NCBI GenBank assembly: GCA_018650285.1
Contig: JABIGF010000015.1
Coordinates: 1 to 64,000 of the forward strand
DNA from: Methanobacteriota archaeon
GTDB lineage: Archaea; Thermoplasmatota; Poseidoniia; Poseidoniales; Thalassarchaeaceae
Length of the DNA stretch: 64,000 nucleotides
Reading direction: 5' to 3'
Shown: positions 50,493 to 58,929 of the stretch, one piece after another
Numbering within the stretch: position 1 is the stretch's first letter
Layout: the number at the start of each line of letters is the position of its first letter
The notes under the pieces: generated by a model
Database searches by the model: none
Told to the model about the DNA's origin: nothing
Seen by the model: the letters and a program-made list of their open reading frames with translations, nothing else
Position numbers and translations under genes: made by a program

Positions 50493-52829
50493 TTACTTCT
50501 TTCTTCTCTTCACCTTTCTACGAGTTTTCTTATCTCCATCCGATGCGGTGGAAGTCTTTGTACCAGTCAACATGGACAATGCCTCGTCCATTTTTTCATC
50601 AGTTGAAGCTTCCTTAGATTCTCTTTCTTTTGTTTCGGCAGCAATTTCCTCAGCAATATCCAAGGTGTCTTTTTCTTCATCATGGTACTCTTTCACCTCT
50701 CCATAAGGGTCTTCTGCGCTTGGATCATCTGAATCCCAATAAGCGCCATGTTCCGAATAATCCCATTCTTTACCCTCAGGTGCATCTCCTGATTGAATAG
50801 ATGAACCGGGGGTCTTACGAACCCGCCTAACCGGGCGTTTGTCAGGAGTTGAGGTTGGTTGTTTCCTTCTTGAAACAGTCTGAGGGGGTTGGAATGGTTG
50901 TGGCCTTTTAGAAGATGTTCTTCTATCTGGGGGCCTTTCAGGTTGAGGGCGTTTTGATTTTCTTCTTTTGGTAACAACATTTTCGTACTCTTCTTCATCA
51001 TCAAAATCAAAAAGATTTTGATTTCTTCGTCGTTCAATTACAAGATATAGGACGACAATAGAGATGATAATTAATGATGGTATCCAAAAATATTCAATCA
51101 ACCAAGATATTGACAGGTCAACAATGGTTGGGTCTGGGGCAGGTAGTAAATCTACATCAATTTGAAAACTTGATTCAGTTGAGAAAGTTGGAGAATCATA
51201 GTATATCAAGTCGCTTTCAAAGAAGACGGATATGGTAAAAGGTGATGATGGGGCAATTTGTGCAGTAGTATGTTGAGGTGGTTCAATGCTTGGATCAACA
51301 GTCATGTTGAAGGGCCTATCGACATCGTTTGCTAAATTAATTTCAATAAACCATCGTAATTGAATTCTAGTTTTTGAATCAACACGCTCTGTATCACTTA
51401 ATCCCAACTTTGCATCGCACCATACAGTTGATGACATTACTGCTGAATTATTTATTTTTACAGCATCCATCCATGCTTGAGATAATTCCCCCTCATTAGT
51501 CCCTCCGCACAATACTTTCTCCATTCTTGTTGCTTCACCTGTATCAACATAAGAGTCCGCGTGTACTGAAGATGAGGCTAATTGCCTAATTGGGGCGCTT
51601 TGACTGGCATTTAACTGGTATCGGTCTTCAATCGTTATTTTATCTCCTTGAATTTGAATTGAGACCTGTCTAACTAGATCTTTGTCAGGATGTAAACTAC
51701 ATTCAGTAACTTCAGGACATGAGAACTCAAAGTTATCGCCAATCCCATCACCATCATCATCACTGTCATAATTGTCTGGAGTTCCGTCTCCATCTGTATC
51801 TACCCCTGGTAAACCTGCAAATGGTTGCCAAGGCGTCTCCTTGAAAATAGTGATATATCCGGTATTTGATGAAACAATAAATTCTGCTTCAGCGGGGGCT
51901 TTAGCAAATTTTGAAACCTGTTGCCCAAGAAACAATGAATTTATCACTTGGTAATTTGAGCTATTGAAAATCAAAAGAGTTGGGGATGACGCCTGAACCA
52001 ATACCCACAATTCTTCTCCAGTTGAATCCCATTCTAATTGAATACCATCGGCTTCAATACTAAGTGAACTAATGTATTCACCACCAGGTAGACTACGAAC
52101 CTGAAGGAGAGAGTCTGCTATCCATGCCAATTGAGTTCCATCGGGTGATATAGAACAATCTGTAATACTAAATTGGACGTCCCATGAAAAGTCTGGTGTA
52201 ATCGTAGTTCGGTTCCAAAGGTGGACAAAACCATCTTTACCTCCAGTCACTAATTGTTGCCCATTTGGTGAATGGTCAAGACAAGTAACATCGTCTGTAT
52301 GTACGCCATCATAGGTATTTACGGCATTTGTTGAATCTGAAATATAATACTCAGCAGCACCATTGTTTTCAATAGAAGAAGCAAACAATTCGCTATTTGG
52401 TAACATGCTAATATCAGTGACTTCTTTTCCATCTTCATTCAAACTAGTTCTTTCCCATGACACAGTATTGTAAATGGCAATAGACATGCTACTGCTATAG
52501 GGGCTATCTAAACCAACTAATAATGATGAATCATCATTTGAAAAAGTTAAGGAAAGTATGGTGCTACCTACATCAACATAAGTGACAAATGTTCTAGAAC
52601 TAGAATCAATAATTGCAAATTTATTCAAATACGCGACTGCCATCAATTGGCCATCATTTGAATATGACAGAGAATCTGAGCCTGATAATGAATAAGGATT
52701 AGAAAGAATGCCACTTAGAGGGATATTCTCTTCTGATGAAGCAGATGCAAATGGCAAAGGGATAGATGACAATAGTAACCCTAGCACGACTAGAATAATC
52801 GCAACAACCGATTTAGATACCCTTGGCAT
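50493..52829 (-). CDS. Membrane-anchored beta-propeller surface protein with calcium-binding repeat and basic tail
   Basis: About 778 residues. N-terminal signal sequence or anchor (VVAIILVVLGLLLSSIPLPFA), then WD40-like propeller repeats (for example QQLVTGGKDGFVHLWNR), a short Asp-rich repeat like thrombospondin type 3 (DTDGDGTPDNYDSDDDGDG), a beta domain, one membrane helix (IPSLIIISIVVLYLVI) and a cytoplasmic tail of about 180 residues rich in Pro, Arg and Lys that ends RRKVKRRKK. Not a PGF-CTERM protein. The frame opens at GTG 52886, which overlaps the next gene's stop by 4 bases; ATG 52829 gives a better signal peptide. Confidence 0.75.
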   Translation of the reverse strand: MPRVSKSVVAIILVVLGLLLSSIPLPFASASSEENIPLSGILSNPYSLSGSDSLSYSNDGQLMAVAYLNKFAIIDSSSRTFVTYVDVGSTILSLTFSNDDSSLLVGLDSPYSSSMSIAIYNTVSWERTSLNEDGKEVTDISMLPNSELFASSIENNGAAEYYISDSTNAVNTYDGVHTDDVTCLDHSPNGQQLVTGGKDGFVHLWNRTTITPDFSWDVQFSITDCSISPDGTQLAWIADSLLQVRSLPGGEYISSLSIEADGIQLEWDSTGEELWVLVQASSPTLLIFNSSNYQVINSLFLGQQVSKFAKAPAEAEFIVSSNTGYITIFKETPWQPFAGLPGVDTDGDGTPDNYDSDDDGDGIGDNFEFSCPEVTECSLHPDKDLVRQVSIQIQGDKITIEDRYQLNASQSAPIRQLASSSVHADSYVDTGEATRMEKVLCGGTNEGELSQAWMDAVKINNSAVMSSTVWCDAKLGLSDTERVDSKTRIQLRWFIEINLANDVDRPFNMTVDPSIEPPQHTTAQIAPSSPFTISVFFESDLIYYDSPTFSTESSFQIDVDLLPAPDPTIVDLSISWLIEYFWIPSLIIISIVVLYLVIERRRNQNLFDFDDEEEYENVVTKRRKSKRPQPERPPDRRTSSKRPQPFQPPQTVSRRKQPTSTPDKRPVRRVRKTPGSSIQSGDAPEGKEWDYSEHGAYWDSDDPSAEDPYGEVKEYHDEEKDTLDIAEEIAAETKERESKEASTDEKMDEALSMLTGTKTSTASDGDKKTRRKVKRRKK

Positions 52830-52882
52830 CAAGTCGCCGATACCGTCACTTATCAAAGAACTATCCTTATAGATGTTTGATT

Positions 52883-53377
52883 TCACTCATATTCAAAGGA
52901 TTCACTAGTTATCCAGTTTAACAAATCTAACGCTACTTCACAAGATTGTGACACGACGATTGATGGGTCTGATTCAAATTCTTCTAGGGCCGGTCTTGCC
53001 TTTTGGTCACCAATCGCACCAAGAGCTTCTGCGGCTTCATGACGGACAATTGCATCCTCTTCTATGTCTGAAAGTCTGTCTATTAATGCAGGTACTGCAT
53101 GTGGGTTTTGCATCTGCCCCAATACATATGCAATTTCATGCTTAAGTAAAGCCGATGAACTTGAGAATCCATCAATTAATCCATCAACTGCATCTTCACC
53201 TTCAATATTTCTCAATGAAAAAAGTGCCCTCATTCGAATAAACATTCTTTCATCTTCATCACATAATGTGGATGATAGATCAGATATTGATTTTTCATTA
53301 CCTGCTGGAGCAGGGTCAATCGAACCAAAACGGCTTGGTTCGAGTTGCTTGAAATCTAATTCTTCTTGAGACATCAT
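52883..53377 (-). CDS. Half-length deoxyhypusine hydroxylase-like HEAT-repeat protein
   Basis: 164 residues of HEAT repeats. It carries HE motifs at H80-E81 (ALLKHEIAYVLGQMQ) and H113-E114 (IVRHEAAEALGAIG), the patterns of the diiron-binding repeats of eukaryotic DOHH, which has two such pairs in about 300 residues. The linker-like SIDPAPAGNE and the C-terminal SCEVALDLL also resemble DOHH. DOHH hydroxylates deoxyhypusine on eIF5A. One pair per chain would need a homodimer to build the site. ATG overlaps the mqnD stop (TAATG). A generic PBS-lyase HEAT protein is the alternative. Confidence 0.75.
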   Translation of the reverse strand: MMSQEELDFKQLEPSRFGSIDPAPAGNEKSISDLSSTLCDEDERMFIRMRALFSLRNIEGEDAVDGLIDGFSSSSALLKHEIAYVLGQMQNPHAVPALIDRLSDIEEDAIVRHEAAEALGAIGDQKARPALEEFESDPSIVVSQSCEVALDLLNWITSESFEYE

Positions 53378-54234
53378 TAAGCACCTATGAATTTAATTTT
53401 TTGAGGATCAAAATCAGATTGAATCATACCAATTTGTATGCCTTCATCCAAAAATTGGCGCACACTTGTTCTTCCATCATCACCATAATCAATTGTTCTA
53501 GAATTGACATACATTTGAACAAACTTAGAATTGGTTTCTTCATCAATTCCTCTGCCCCATTGTCTAGCAAACTCTAGTGCCCCTTCAGGATTATCTATTG
53601 CTACCTCTATGCTTTGTTTAACCCACTCTGTGATTTTCTCGCATAGTTCCTCACCTAGGTCATTTCGTACAACATTTCCACCTAATGGTAATGGGAGCCC
53701 TGCTGTTCTTTCATTCCACCAAATCCCTAAATCTAGTAAAAGATTCATGCCGTGCGATTCCCAAGTTAATTGCCCCTCATGGATAATTACTCCACTATCA
53801 AATTCTCCACTTTCAATTCTAGGCATTATTTCATCAAATGGAACAATAACTGTTTCAACATCTCCAACTGCCATTTTTAGGGCAAGATGTGCTGATGTTT
53901 TCTCACCAGGTATTGCAATTGGTTTAGCACACGCCTCCTCAAGTGTCATCTGTTTGTAACTGACTAGCATAGGACCGTAACCCTCGCCCATACTTGCACC
54001 GCAATTCATTAGTGTGTAATTATCTGCAATCAGTGGAAACGCGTGAATACTAACAGCACTTACTTCATATTCCTCAGCCATCGCTTTTTCGTTCAATGTT
54101 TCAATATCTAACAATACATGTTCAAACTTGAAACCAGGTGTATCAATTAATCCAGTAGTTAATGCATGGAACATAAACGCATCGTCAGGGTCTGGAGAAT
54201 GGCCTACTCGGACTATACGGGTTGCTTCGGTCAT
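53377..54234 (-). CDS. mqnD: 1,4-dihydroxy-6-naphthoate synthase
   Basis: Last ring-forming step of the futalosine pathway, acting on cyclic dehypoxanthine futalosine. About 285 residues with the GHSPDPDDAFMFHAL N terminus, SVHAFP-type SIHAFPLIADNY and ALKMAVGD region of MqnD. The ATG at 54234 is chosen for the family N terminus (open frame to 54315). It is separated from mqnE-mqnA by two unrelated genes and transcribed in the opposite direction. MqnB and MqnC are not in the window. Confidence 0.9.
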   Translation of the reverse strand: MTEATRIVRVGHSPDPDDAFMFHALTTGLIDTPGFKFEHVLLDIETLNEKAMAEEYEVSAVSIHAFPLIADNYTLMNCGASMGEGYGPMLVSYKQMTLEEACAKPIAIPGEKTSAHLALKMAVGDVETVIVPFDEIMPRIESGEFDSGVIIHEGQLTWESHGMNLLLDLGIWWNERTAGLPLPLGGNVVRNDLGEELCEKITEWVKQSIEVAIDNPEGALEFARQWGRGIDEETNSKFVQMYVNSRTIDYGDDGRTSVRQFLDEGIQIGMIQSDFDPQKIKFIGA

Positions 54235-54350
54235 GGACTGCGCGACGGCGATTTGGTTGTGAACCTTATGCATTGGTAATTTCGTAATTAGTAAGCGCTC
54301 AAGCAGTAGCCTCAAAGACTACTTTCTCCCGCCCTAGTCATAGTGAGAAC

Positions 54351-54545
54351 ATGCCGGATGTGTCAAGACTAGGAATTCATCAGGGTCAAATCGGGCCTAT
54401 CTGTGATTATTGCGGGGCGCGATTGACTTTTGGACAATCAATTCCCGTTGATAAAAAATATGCGTGCTATGAATGCTACCAAAAGGAAACGGGCGTTTCA
54501 TCTTCAACTGAAGGAAAATCGGTCCAAGGCCTAACATTGGAATAA
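54351..54545 (+). CDS. Small zinc-finger protein
   Basis: 64 residues with a CxxC...CxxC pair (CDYCGARL, CYECYQK) that forms a likely zinc site; the rest is short and polar. ATG start; 45 bases before priS and divergent from mqnD. Function unknown, though co-transcription with priS is possible. Confidence 0.6.
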   Translation: MPDVSRLGIHQGQIGPICDYCGARLTFGQSIPVDKKYACYECYQKETGVSSSTEGKSVQGLTLE

Positions 54546-54590
54546 GCGCGCCGTTCAAGTGCCGTCGCTTCATGGCCCACCCTGAGAGTC

Positions 54591-55796
54591 ATGGTTGAGA
54601 GTAATTGGGCGCGTGCTGCTCACCGCTTTTCTAAGTGGTACTCTCACCTTTCAGAGGATGATTATTGGTTCCCTCCTAGGCTACGTACAAGAGAATGCAT
54701 GTTTCAAGGTTGGGCATCAAATTTATTTGATCGCCACATCAATTTTGATACGCCAAAAGGAGTATTACAATACCTGCAACAAAGAGGCCCCAAAAGTTGT
54801 TTTTACTCAACTGCATATTATGGCAAACCGCTTGAAAGAAAAATGGCTGACAAAGATTGGAAAGGTGCTGATTTGATTTTTGATTTGGACGGGGACCATT
54901 TGGCTCATGTAGACCCGTATAATTTTCCCGAAATGCTAGAAATCATTCAACAACAAGCATGGGATCTATGGCATGAATTCTTACAACCAGAATTTGGTTT
55001 TTCTGAAGATTATCTTCATGTCACCTTTTCAGGTCATCGCGGGTTCCACTTACATTATCGTGAACCATCAACCCTAGGCCTTGATAGCGCAGCTAGAAGG
55101 GAATTAGTTAACCACATTAGGGGAGAAGGAGTAGAGGTTAGTGCATTAATGAATAATTCAGCCCATACAGGGTGGAAAAATAGGTTGGATTCTGGAACAA
55201 ATTCAATCTTAGATAAATTGGATATTGCAAACCAAGATAATGCAGATGGAAGAAAAATGCTGAAAGAATTGTGTGACATTATCAAACAACAATCTCAATC
55301 CCCAAGTAGTCAAGTCAAATCTTGCGGCCCTACAAAAATGGCGACTATTGCCGCCTCAGTTCAGCACCGAGAAAGAAGAGCAAATATTGCAAGTGGGAAT
55401 TTTCATGGTTTGGGAAAAAATGCTCATGTTTTTCTTGAATTAGTTAAAGGTGATCGTTCACTAATTCTTGGTTCTGCTGGTGAAACTGATGAAGCCGTGA
55501 CTGTGGATATCAAAAGACAAATCCGTTGGCCAAATAGTTTGAATGGAAAGTGTGGGATGCAGGTAGTTACACTGCCACTTGAAAGACTACTGCCAGATGG
55601 GCCAAACGCTTTTGATGCGATTGAGGAAGCATTACCTTACTTTGATGATAAATCGCGTGAAATTCAAATTACAGTTGAGAGATGTATCCTCAAAATTGAT
55701 GGGGAAACACAGGAATTCTCTCAAGGAGATACATTGATTGCCAATTCAAATATTGACACATTTTTGACATTGAAAGGTTGGGGTCGGCCAATTTGA
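54591..55796 (+). CDS. priS: DNA primase small subunit
   Basis: Catalytic subunit of the archaeal/eukaryotic primase. 401 residues; YSTAYYGKP, the metal-binding DLDGDH motif, and HVTFSGHRGFHLHYRE with the conserved SGxRGxH phosphate-binding motif are present. The length is at the long end of archaeal PriS. ATG start preceded by an unremarkable spacer. The large subunit PriL is not in the window. Confidence 0.94.
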   Translation: MVESNWARAAHRFSKWYSHLSEDDYWFPPRLRTRECMFQGWASNLFDRHINFDTPKGVLQYLQQRGPKSCFYSTAYYGKPLERKMADKDWKGADLIFDLDGDHLAHVDPYNFPEMLEIIQQQAWDLWHEFLQPEFGFSEDYLHVTFSGHRGFHLHYREPSTLGLDSAARRELVNHIRGEGVEVSALMNNSAHTGWKNRLDSGTNSILDKLDIANQDNADGRKMLKELCDIIKQQSQSPSSQVKSCGPTKMATIAASVQHRERRANIASGNFHGLGKNAHVFLELVKGDRSLILGSAGETDEAVTVDIKRQIRWPNSLNGKCGMQVVTLPLERLLPDGPNAFDAIEEALPYFDDKSREIQITVERCILKIDGETQEFSQGDTLIANSNIDTFLTLKGWGRPI

Positions 55797-55884
55797 CATA
55801 GTCAAACTGACGAAATTACTGATTACACATCAAGCCAATGTTAAAGGCAGATTGTTTGTCACCACGAATCAACCGGGTGACACC

Positions 55885-56916
55885 ATGGCGTTCCGTAAGG
55901 GCAAGAAGAAGGATTTACCGCCGCCTCCGGGTTCACTCCCGATGCCACCTCCACCTGGGGAAATGCCACCTCCACCTAGTGGTCTTCCAACTCCCCCGCC
56001 TCTCCCAGAAGAACCTGCGCCATTGCCTGAGCCGCCTGCACCTCAACTACCACCTGCCCCAGCACCCCCTGCTGAGCCGATGGATGCTCCTGAAATTGAA
56101 GAGACAATTGTTGAAGATGAAATTGAAGTAGTTGTTGAATCTGATGAAGGGGAGAATTACGCAGATATGTGGAAGAACCGAACTGAAAAATCACTTCAAC
56201 AGATGTATGGTCACATTGATCGTATCGGTTCAAGTGACGTTGGTAGTCTACTAGAAAGATACGCTGACCGATTTGGACATGATTTGGATAGAGAAATCAT
56301 TGTAATGCGAAAATCGGAAAAGGAAACCACAAGAGAATCAGCCCCTGTTGTAGAATTGATTTCAGTGCCTGATGAAGAAAGTGATGACGAAGAAGGTGAC
56401 ACTTCATCTGATTTAGAAGAGAGGCTTTCAGCGCTTGAATCTGAAATGAGGCCGCTGAAAAAGAAGTTTGATGCTGCTAAATCAAAGAAGAAGCAAGCTG
56501 CTATTGCTAAATTTGGCAATATGCTCAAACCTATGGTTGAAGAGAGAAAATTGCTGAAGGGTATTATCTCAGGTGACATTGACATTTCTGAACTTGAGGA
56601 ATTTGATTCTGAAGAAGAAATTGACGAAGATGAGGGAGATGATACTGATAACTTTGGTGAATTCTTTTCTGTTGTCAATAATCTTCTTGGTGAGATGCCT
56701 GAAGATTTCGTCAATAATTTCATCGCCTCAAAGAATTTCAAACTCTTTGAAAAGGTTGGAGAAGACCCTGATGGAACTTCTGATTCAATGCGCAAAAAAT
56801 TCTTCAAGATGGTTAACCAAGAACTTGGTACAATACCAGATGATAAACTTCAGGAATTTATGGCGACACCAGACTTCCAGTTATTCATTGAAATGAGTGA
56901 AATATATGGAGAGTGA
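55885..56916 (+). CDS. MAFRKG-start protein with proline-rich and acidic coiled-coil regions
   Basis: 343 residues beginning MAFRKGKKKDLPPPP. Residues about 10-75 are a Pro-rich tract of PPPPG repeats, then a charged segment, a coiled coil with many Glu and Lys, and a C-terminal conserved-looking acidic domain with FVNNFIASKNFKLF and its partial repeat FMATPDFQLF. No membrane segment. The first six residues match the protein at 34955. It precedes the RDD-like gene by 5 bases and is probably its operon partner. Function unknown. Confidence 0.65.
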   Translation: MAFRKGKKKDLPPPPGSLPMPPPPGEMPPPPSGLPTPPPLPEEPAPLPEPPAPQLPPAPAPPAEPMDAPEIEETIVEDEIEVVVESDEGENYADMWKNRTEKSLQQMYGHIDRIGSSDVGSLLERYADRFGHDLDREIIVMRKSEKETTRESAPVVELISVPDEESDDEEGDTSSDLEERLSALESEMRPLKKKFDAAKSKKKQAAIAKFGNMLKPMVEERKLLKGIISGDIDISELEEFDSEEEIDEDEGDDTDNFGEFFSVVNNLLGEMPEDFVNNFIASKNFKLFEKVGEDPDGTSDSMRKKFFKMVNQELGTIPDDKLQEFMATPDFQLFIEMSEIYGE

Positions 56917-56921
56917 TATGA

Positions 56922-57704
56922 ATGGGATTACTTGAAAAGGCAGGACAAATGCAAGATGGCGGTGCTTCAAAGCCTGCGAAAAAGAGTAAAGTAGCAAAAG
57001 CTAAGCCTGCAAAGGCAAAACCTGTTGCAAAGAAATCACTCCGCCGCGCTAAGAAAGTATCTGACGATTTGGATGATTTTGAAGTTGCTCCACGAGTTGC
57101 AAAAACTCTACCTGACGAATATGAAATCTCTAAGAAACCTGCTCGTTTTGCACGAAGTCTAGTTGATTTTATTGTTTCTTATGGCTGGGCCGCACCAATA
57201 GTTGGAATAAACCTCTATGGAAGTAATTTTGATGGCACATACTTCATTATCGGGGGTGCTCTACTACTAATTTTCAATGTTATTGCCATGCCAATAATGA
57301 CAAATCGAACTGTTGGCAATTATGCTTCACTAACAAAATATGTGACTCATAAAGGAGCGGCACCATTTTTCCTACATCAAACATTCAAGGCATTGACAGT
57401 ACTTTTCCTTTCAATGGGTGCATTTATGATTCTATCAGCCGGCATTGGTACAACAGCTGGAGTAAATACAGTAAACCTTGGAATCGGATTTGGTATTCTT
57501 CTACTTCCTATTTCAGATTGGATTATTGCTAAAGTTCGTCACGAAACAAAACAGGGGCTTTGGGACTCAATGTTCTTCGCATACATGGTTAGCCACACAC
57601 GTTCTGATGACGCTGAAGCAACTGGATTCTTCGGAAAGTTAGAATCCTCTGGAGACTGGTTGAAAGACAAAGGTTGGCTTGGAGACGAAAAGTCAGAGGA
57701 TTAG
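56922..57704 (+). CDS. RDD-like membrane protein with basic Lys-Pro-Ala N terminus
   Basis: 260 residues. The first 50 form a basic Lys/Ala/Pro tail (KPAKKSKVAKAKPAKAKP), followed by four hydrophobic segments. The ARSLVDFIVSYGW helix, the middle NRTVGNYASLTKYV and the last SDWIIAKVRHETKQGLWDS loop resemble the RDD family (conserved Arg-Asp and Asp at the end). The start ATG is 5 bases after the stop of the proline-rich gene; another ATG at 56918 is out of frame. Interaction of the basic tail with the acidic partner protein is an inference. Confidence 0.6.
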   Translation: MGLLEKAGQMQDGGASKPAKKSKVAKAKPAKAKPVAKKSLRRAKKVSDDLDDFEVAPRVAKTLPDEYEISKKPARFARSLVDFIVSYGWAAPIVGINLYGSNFDGTYFIIGGALLLIFNVIAMPIMTNRTVGNYASLTKYVTHKGAAPFFLHQTFKALTVLFLSMGAFMILSAGIGTTAGVNTVNLGIGFGILLLPISDWIIAKVRHETKQGLWDSMFFAYMVSHTRSDDAEATGFFGKLESSGDWLKDKGWLGDEKSED

Positions 57705-57706
57705 AG

Positions 57707-58765
57707 TTATTCCTCTATTTTTTGTTTAGCGAATTCTCGCATATCTTCTGCAGTTGTACCTTCGGCGATGCCTTCTTGGTCTGTTTCATCAACAATCTCT
57801 CGACCAAGTAATGTTTCGATAATATCTTCAATAGTAATGATACCTGTTGTACCACCAAATTCATCCTTAACAATCAACAATTGTTCTTTATGATCTAGTA
57901 AAATGTCTAAGGCCACATCAACTGATTGGCTAGGGCTCACAGGATGAATTGGACGCATGATATCTGCCATCTTTACGTCAAATCGGTCATCAGCTGCAGT
58001 TTTCAAAATATTGCTTCGAAGTACTAATCCTTTGACATCATCTATTGTGTCTCCATGAACAGGCATTCTACCATGGACCATTATTGGAATTTCATCCATT
58101 ACTTGTTTGACAGTATGTGATGCAGGAACTGAAGATAATACCACTCTAGGAGTCATAATGTCTGCAACTTCAATATCACGCAGTTTCAATAAATTATGAA
58201 TTACTTGCTCTTCATCAGTTTCAATTGTTTTCTCTTCCTCAGCAACATCAACCAAAGCCGCTAATTCATCACGAGTCACAGTTTCCTGTTCTGGTACTGG
58301 GAAGAGTTTTCGTGTCCATTCAATTGGTGCAACTATCCAAATTAGTACAATGATTAATATTTGTAGAACAAAAGCAGTAGGGATTGCCAATTTCTTAGAA
58401 TAGATTGTTCCAATTGTTTTTGGCAATATCTCAGAAAATAGTAACACACCAAGTGTCAATATTGCAGATGCAACACCCATTATAATGTCTAAATCGGGGC
58501 TATTTGCATATAATTTTGCAACTTCAGTACCTACTCCAAGAGCGCCAACTGTATGGGCAATGGTGTTCAACGTTAGAATAGCAGTCAGGGGTCTTTCCGG
58601 CTCATTCTTGAAGGCGCGCCATTTGGATGCAAAACGGCGTTTTTCTGCTTCCATTACTGCAACATTTGAAACAGATGTTGAAAGCAATACTGCTTCTAAA
58701 ATGCTGCAAATGAAAGAAATACCAATTGCCACTATGGCAAATGTGATGAGTAGAGTATAACTCAT
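57707..58765 (-). CDS. CNNM/CorC-family (DUF21 + CBS) membrane transporter
   Basis: About 352 residues: CNNM transmembrane domain with three or four helices (SFICSILEAVLLS; FSEILPKTIG), then two CBS domains (VMDEIPIMVHGRMPV; LLIVKDEFGGTTGIITIEDI). Members export Mg2+ or act in divalent cation balance. Ends tail to tail with the RDD-like gene, 2 bases apart. The ATG at 58765 is used; GTG at 58783 is possible. Divergent from metG with an unusual repeat-bearing intergenic region. Confidence 0.87.
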   Translation of the reverse strand: MSYTLLITFAIVAIGISFICSILEAVLLSTSVSNVAVMEAEKRRFASKWRAFKNEPERPLTAILTLNTIAHTVGALGVGTEVAKLYANSPDLDIIMGVASAILTLGVLLFSEILPKTIGTIYSKKLAIPTAFVLQILIIVLIWIVAPIEWTRKLFPVPEQETVTRDELAALVDVAEEEKTIETDEEQVIHNLLKLRDIEVADIMTPRVVLSSVPASHTVKQVMDEIPIMVHGRMPVHGDTIDDVKGLVLRSNILKTAADDRFDVKMADIMRPIHPVSPSQSVDVALDILLDHKEQLLIVKDEFGGTTGIITIEDIIETLLGREIVDETDQEGIAEGTTAEDMREFAKQKIEE

Positions 58766-58831
58766 TAAAGTTCGATTCTCCACCGACGCATTACACGCAC
58801 GACACCAACGCCAACAAGCGATACTCTTTCA

Positions 58832-58904
58832 AATTACCTAGCCGTTATTACATCAATAATTGCCATATCTTGCTTCAACCTAGCATCTGTTAGGTAATTG
58901 CCAT
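58832..58904. repeat. Inverted and direct repeats between the CNNM gene and metG
   Basis: AATTACCTA (58832-58840) and TAGGTAATT (58891-58899) are perfect complements 50 bases apart; TAATTGCCAT occurs twice in direct orientation (58857-58866 and 58895-58904). Together they look like paired regulator sites in a divergent promoter. The metG GTG is at 58930. Confidence 0.35.
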
Positions 58905-58929
58905 TAATGACCGCTGTCGCCCAACACCT

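Noticed and set aside
56211-56807. Minus-strand Ser-rich open frame of 198 codons
   Set aside because: It is the complement of the Glu/Asp-rich part of the MAFRKG protein, which explains the Ser/Phe-rich composition.
58763-58785. GTTCGATTC stretch resembling a tRNA T-loop
   Set aside because: The flanking bases do not pair as a T-stem and the sequence is the start of the CNNM gene on the other strand.
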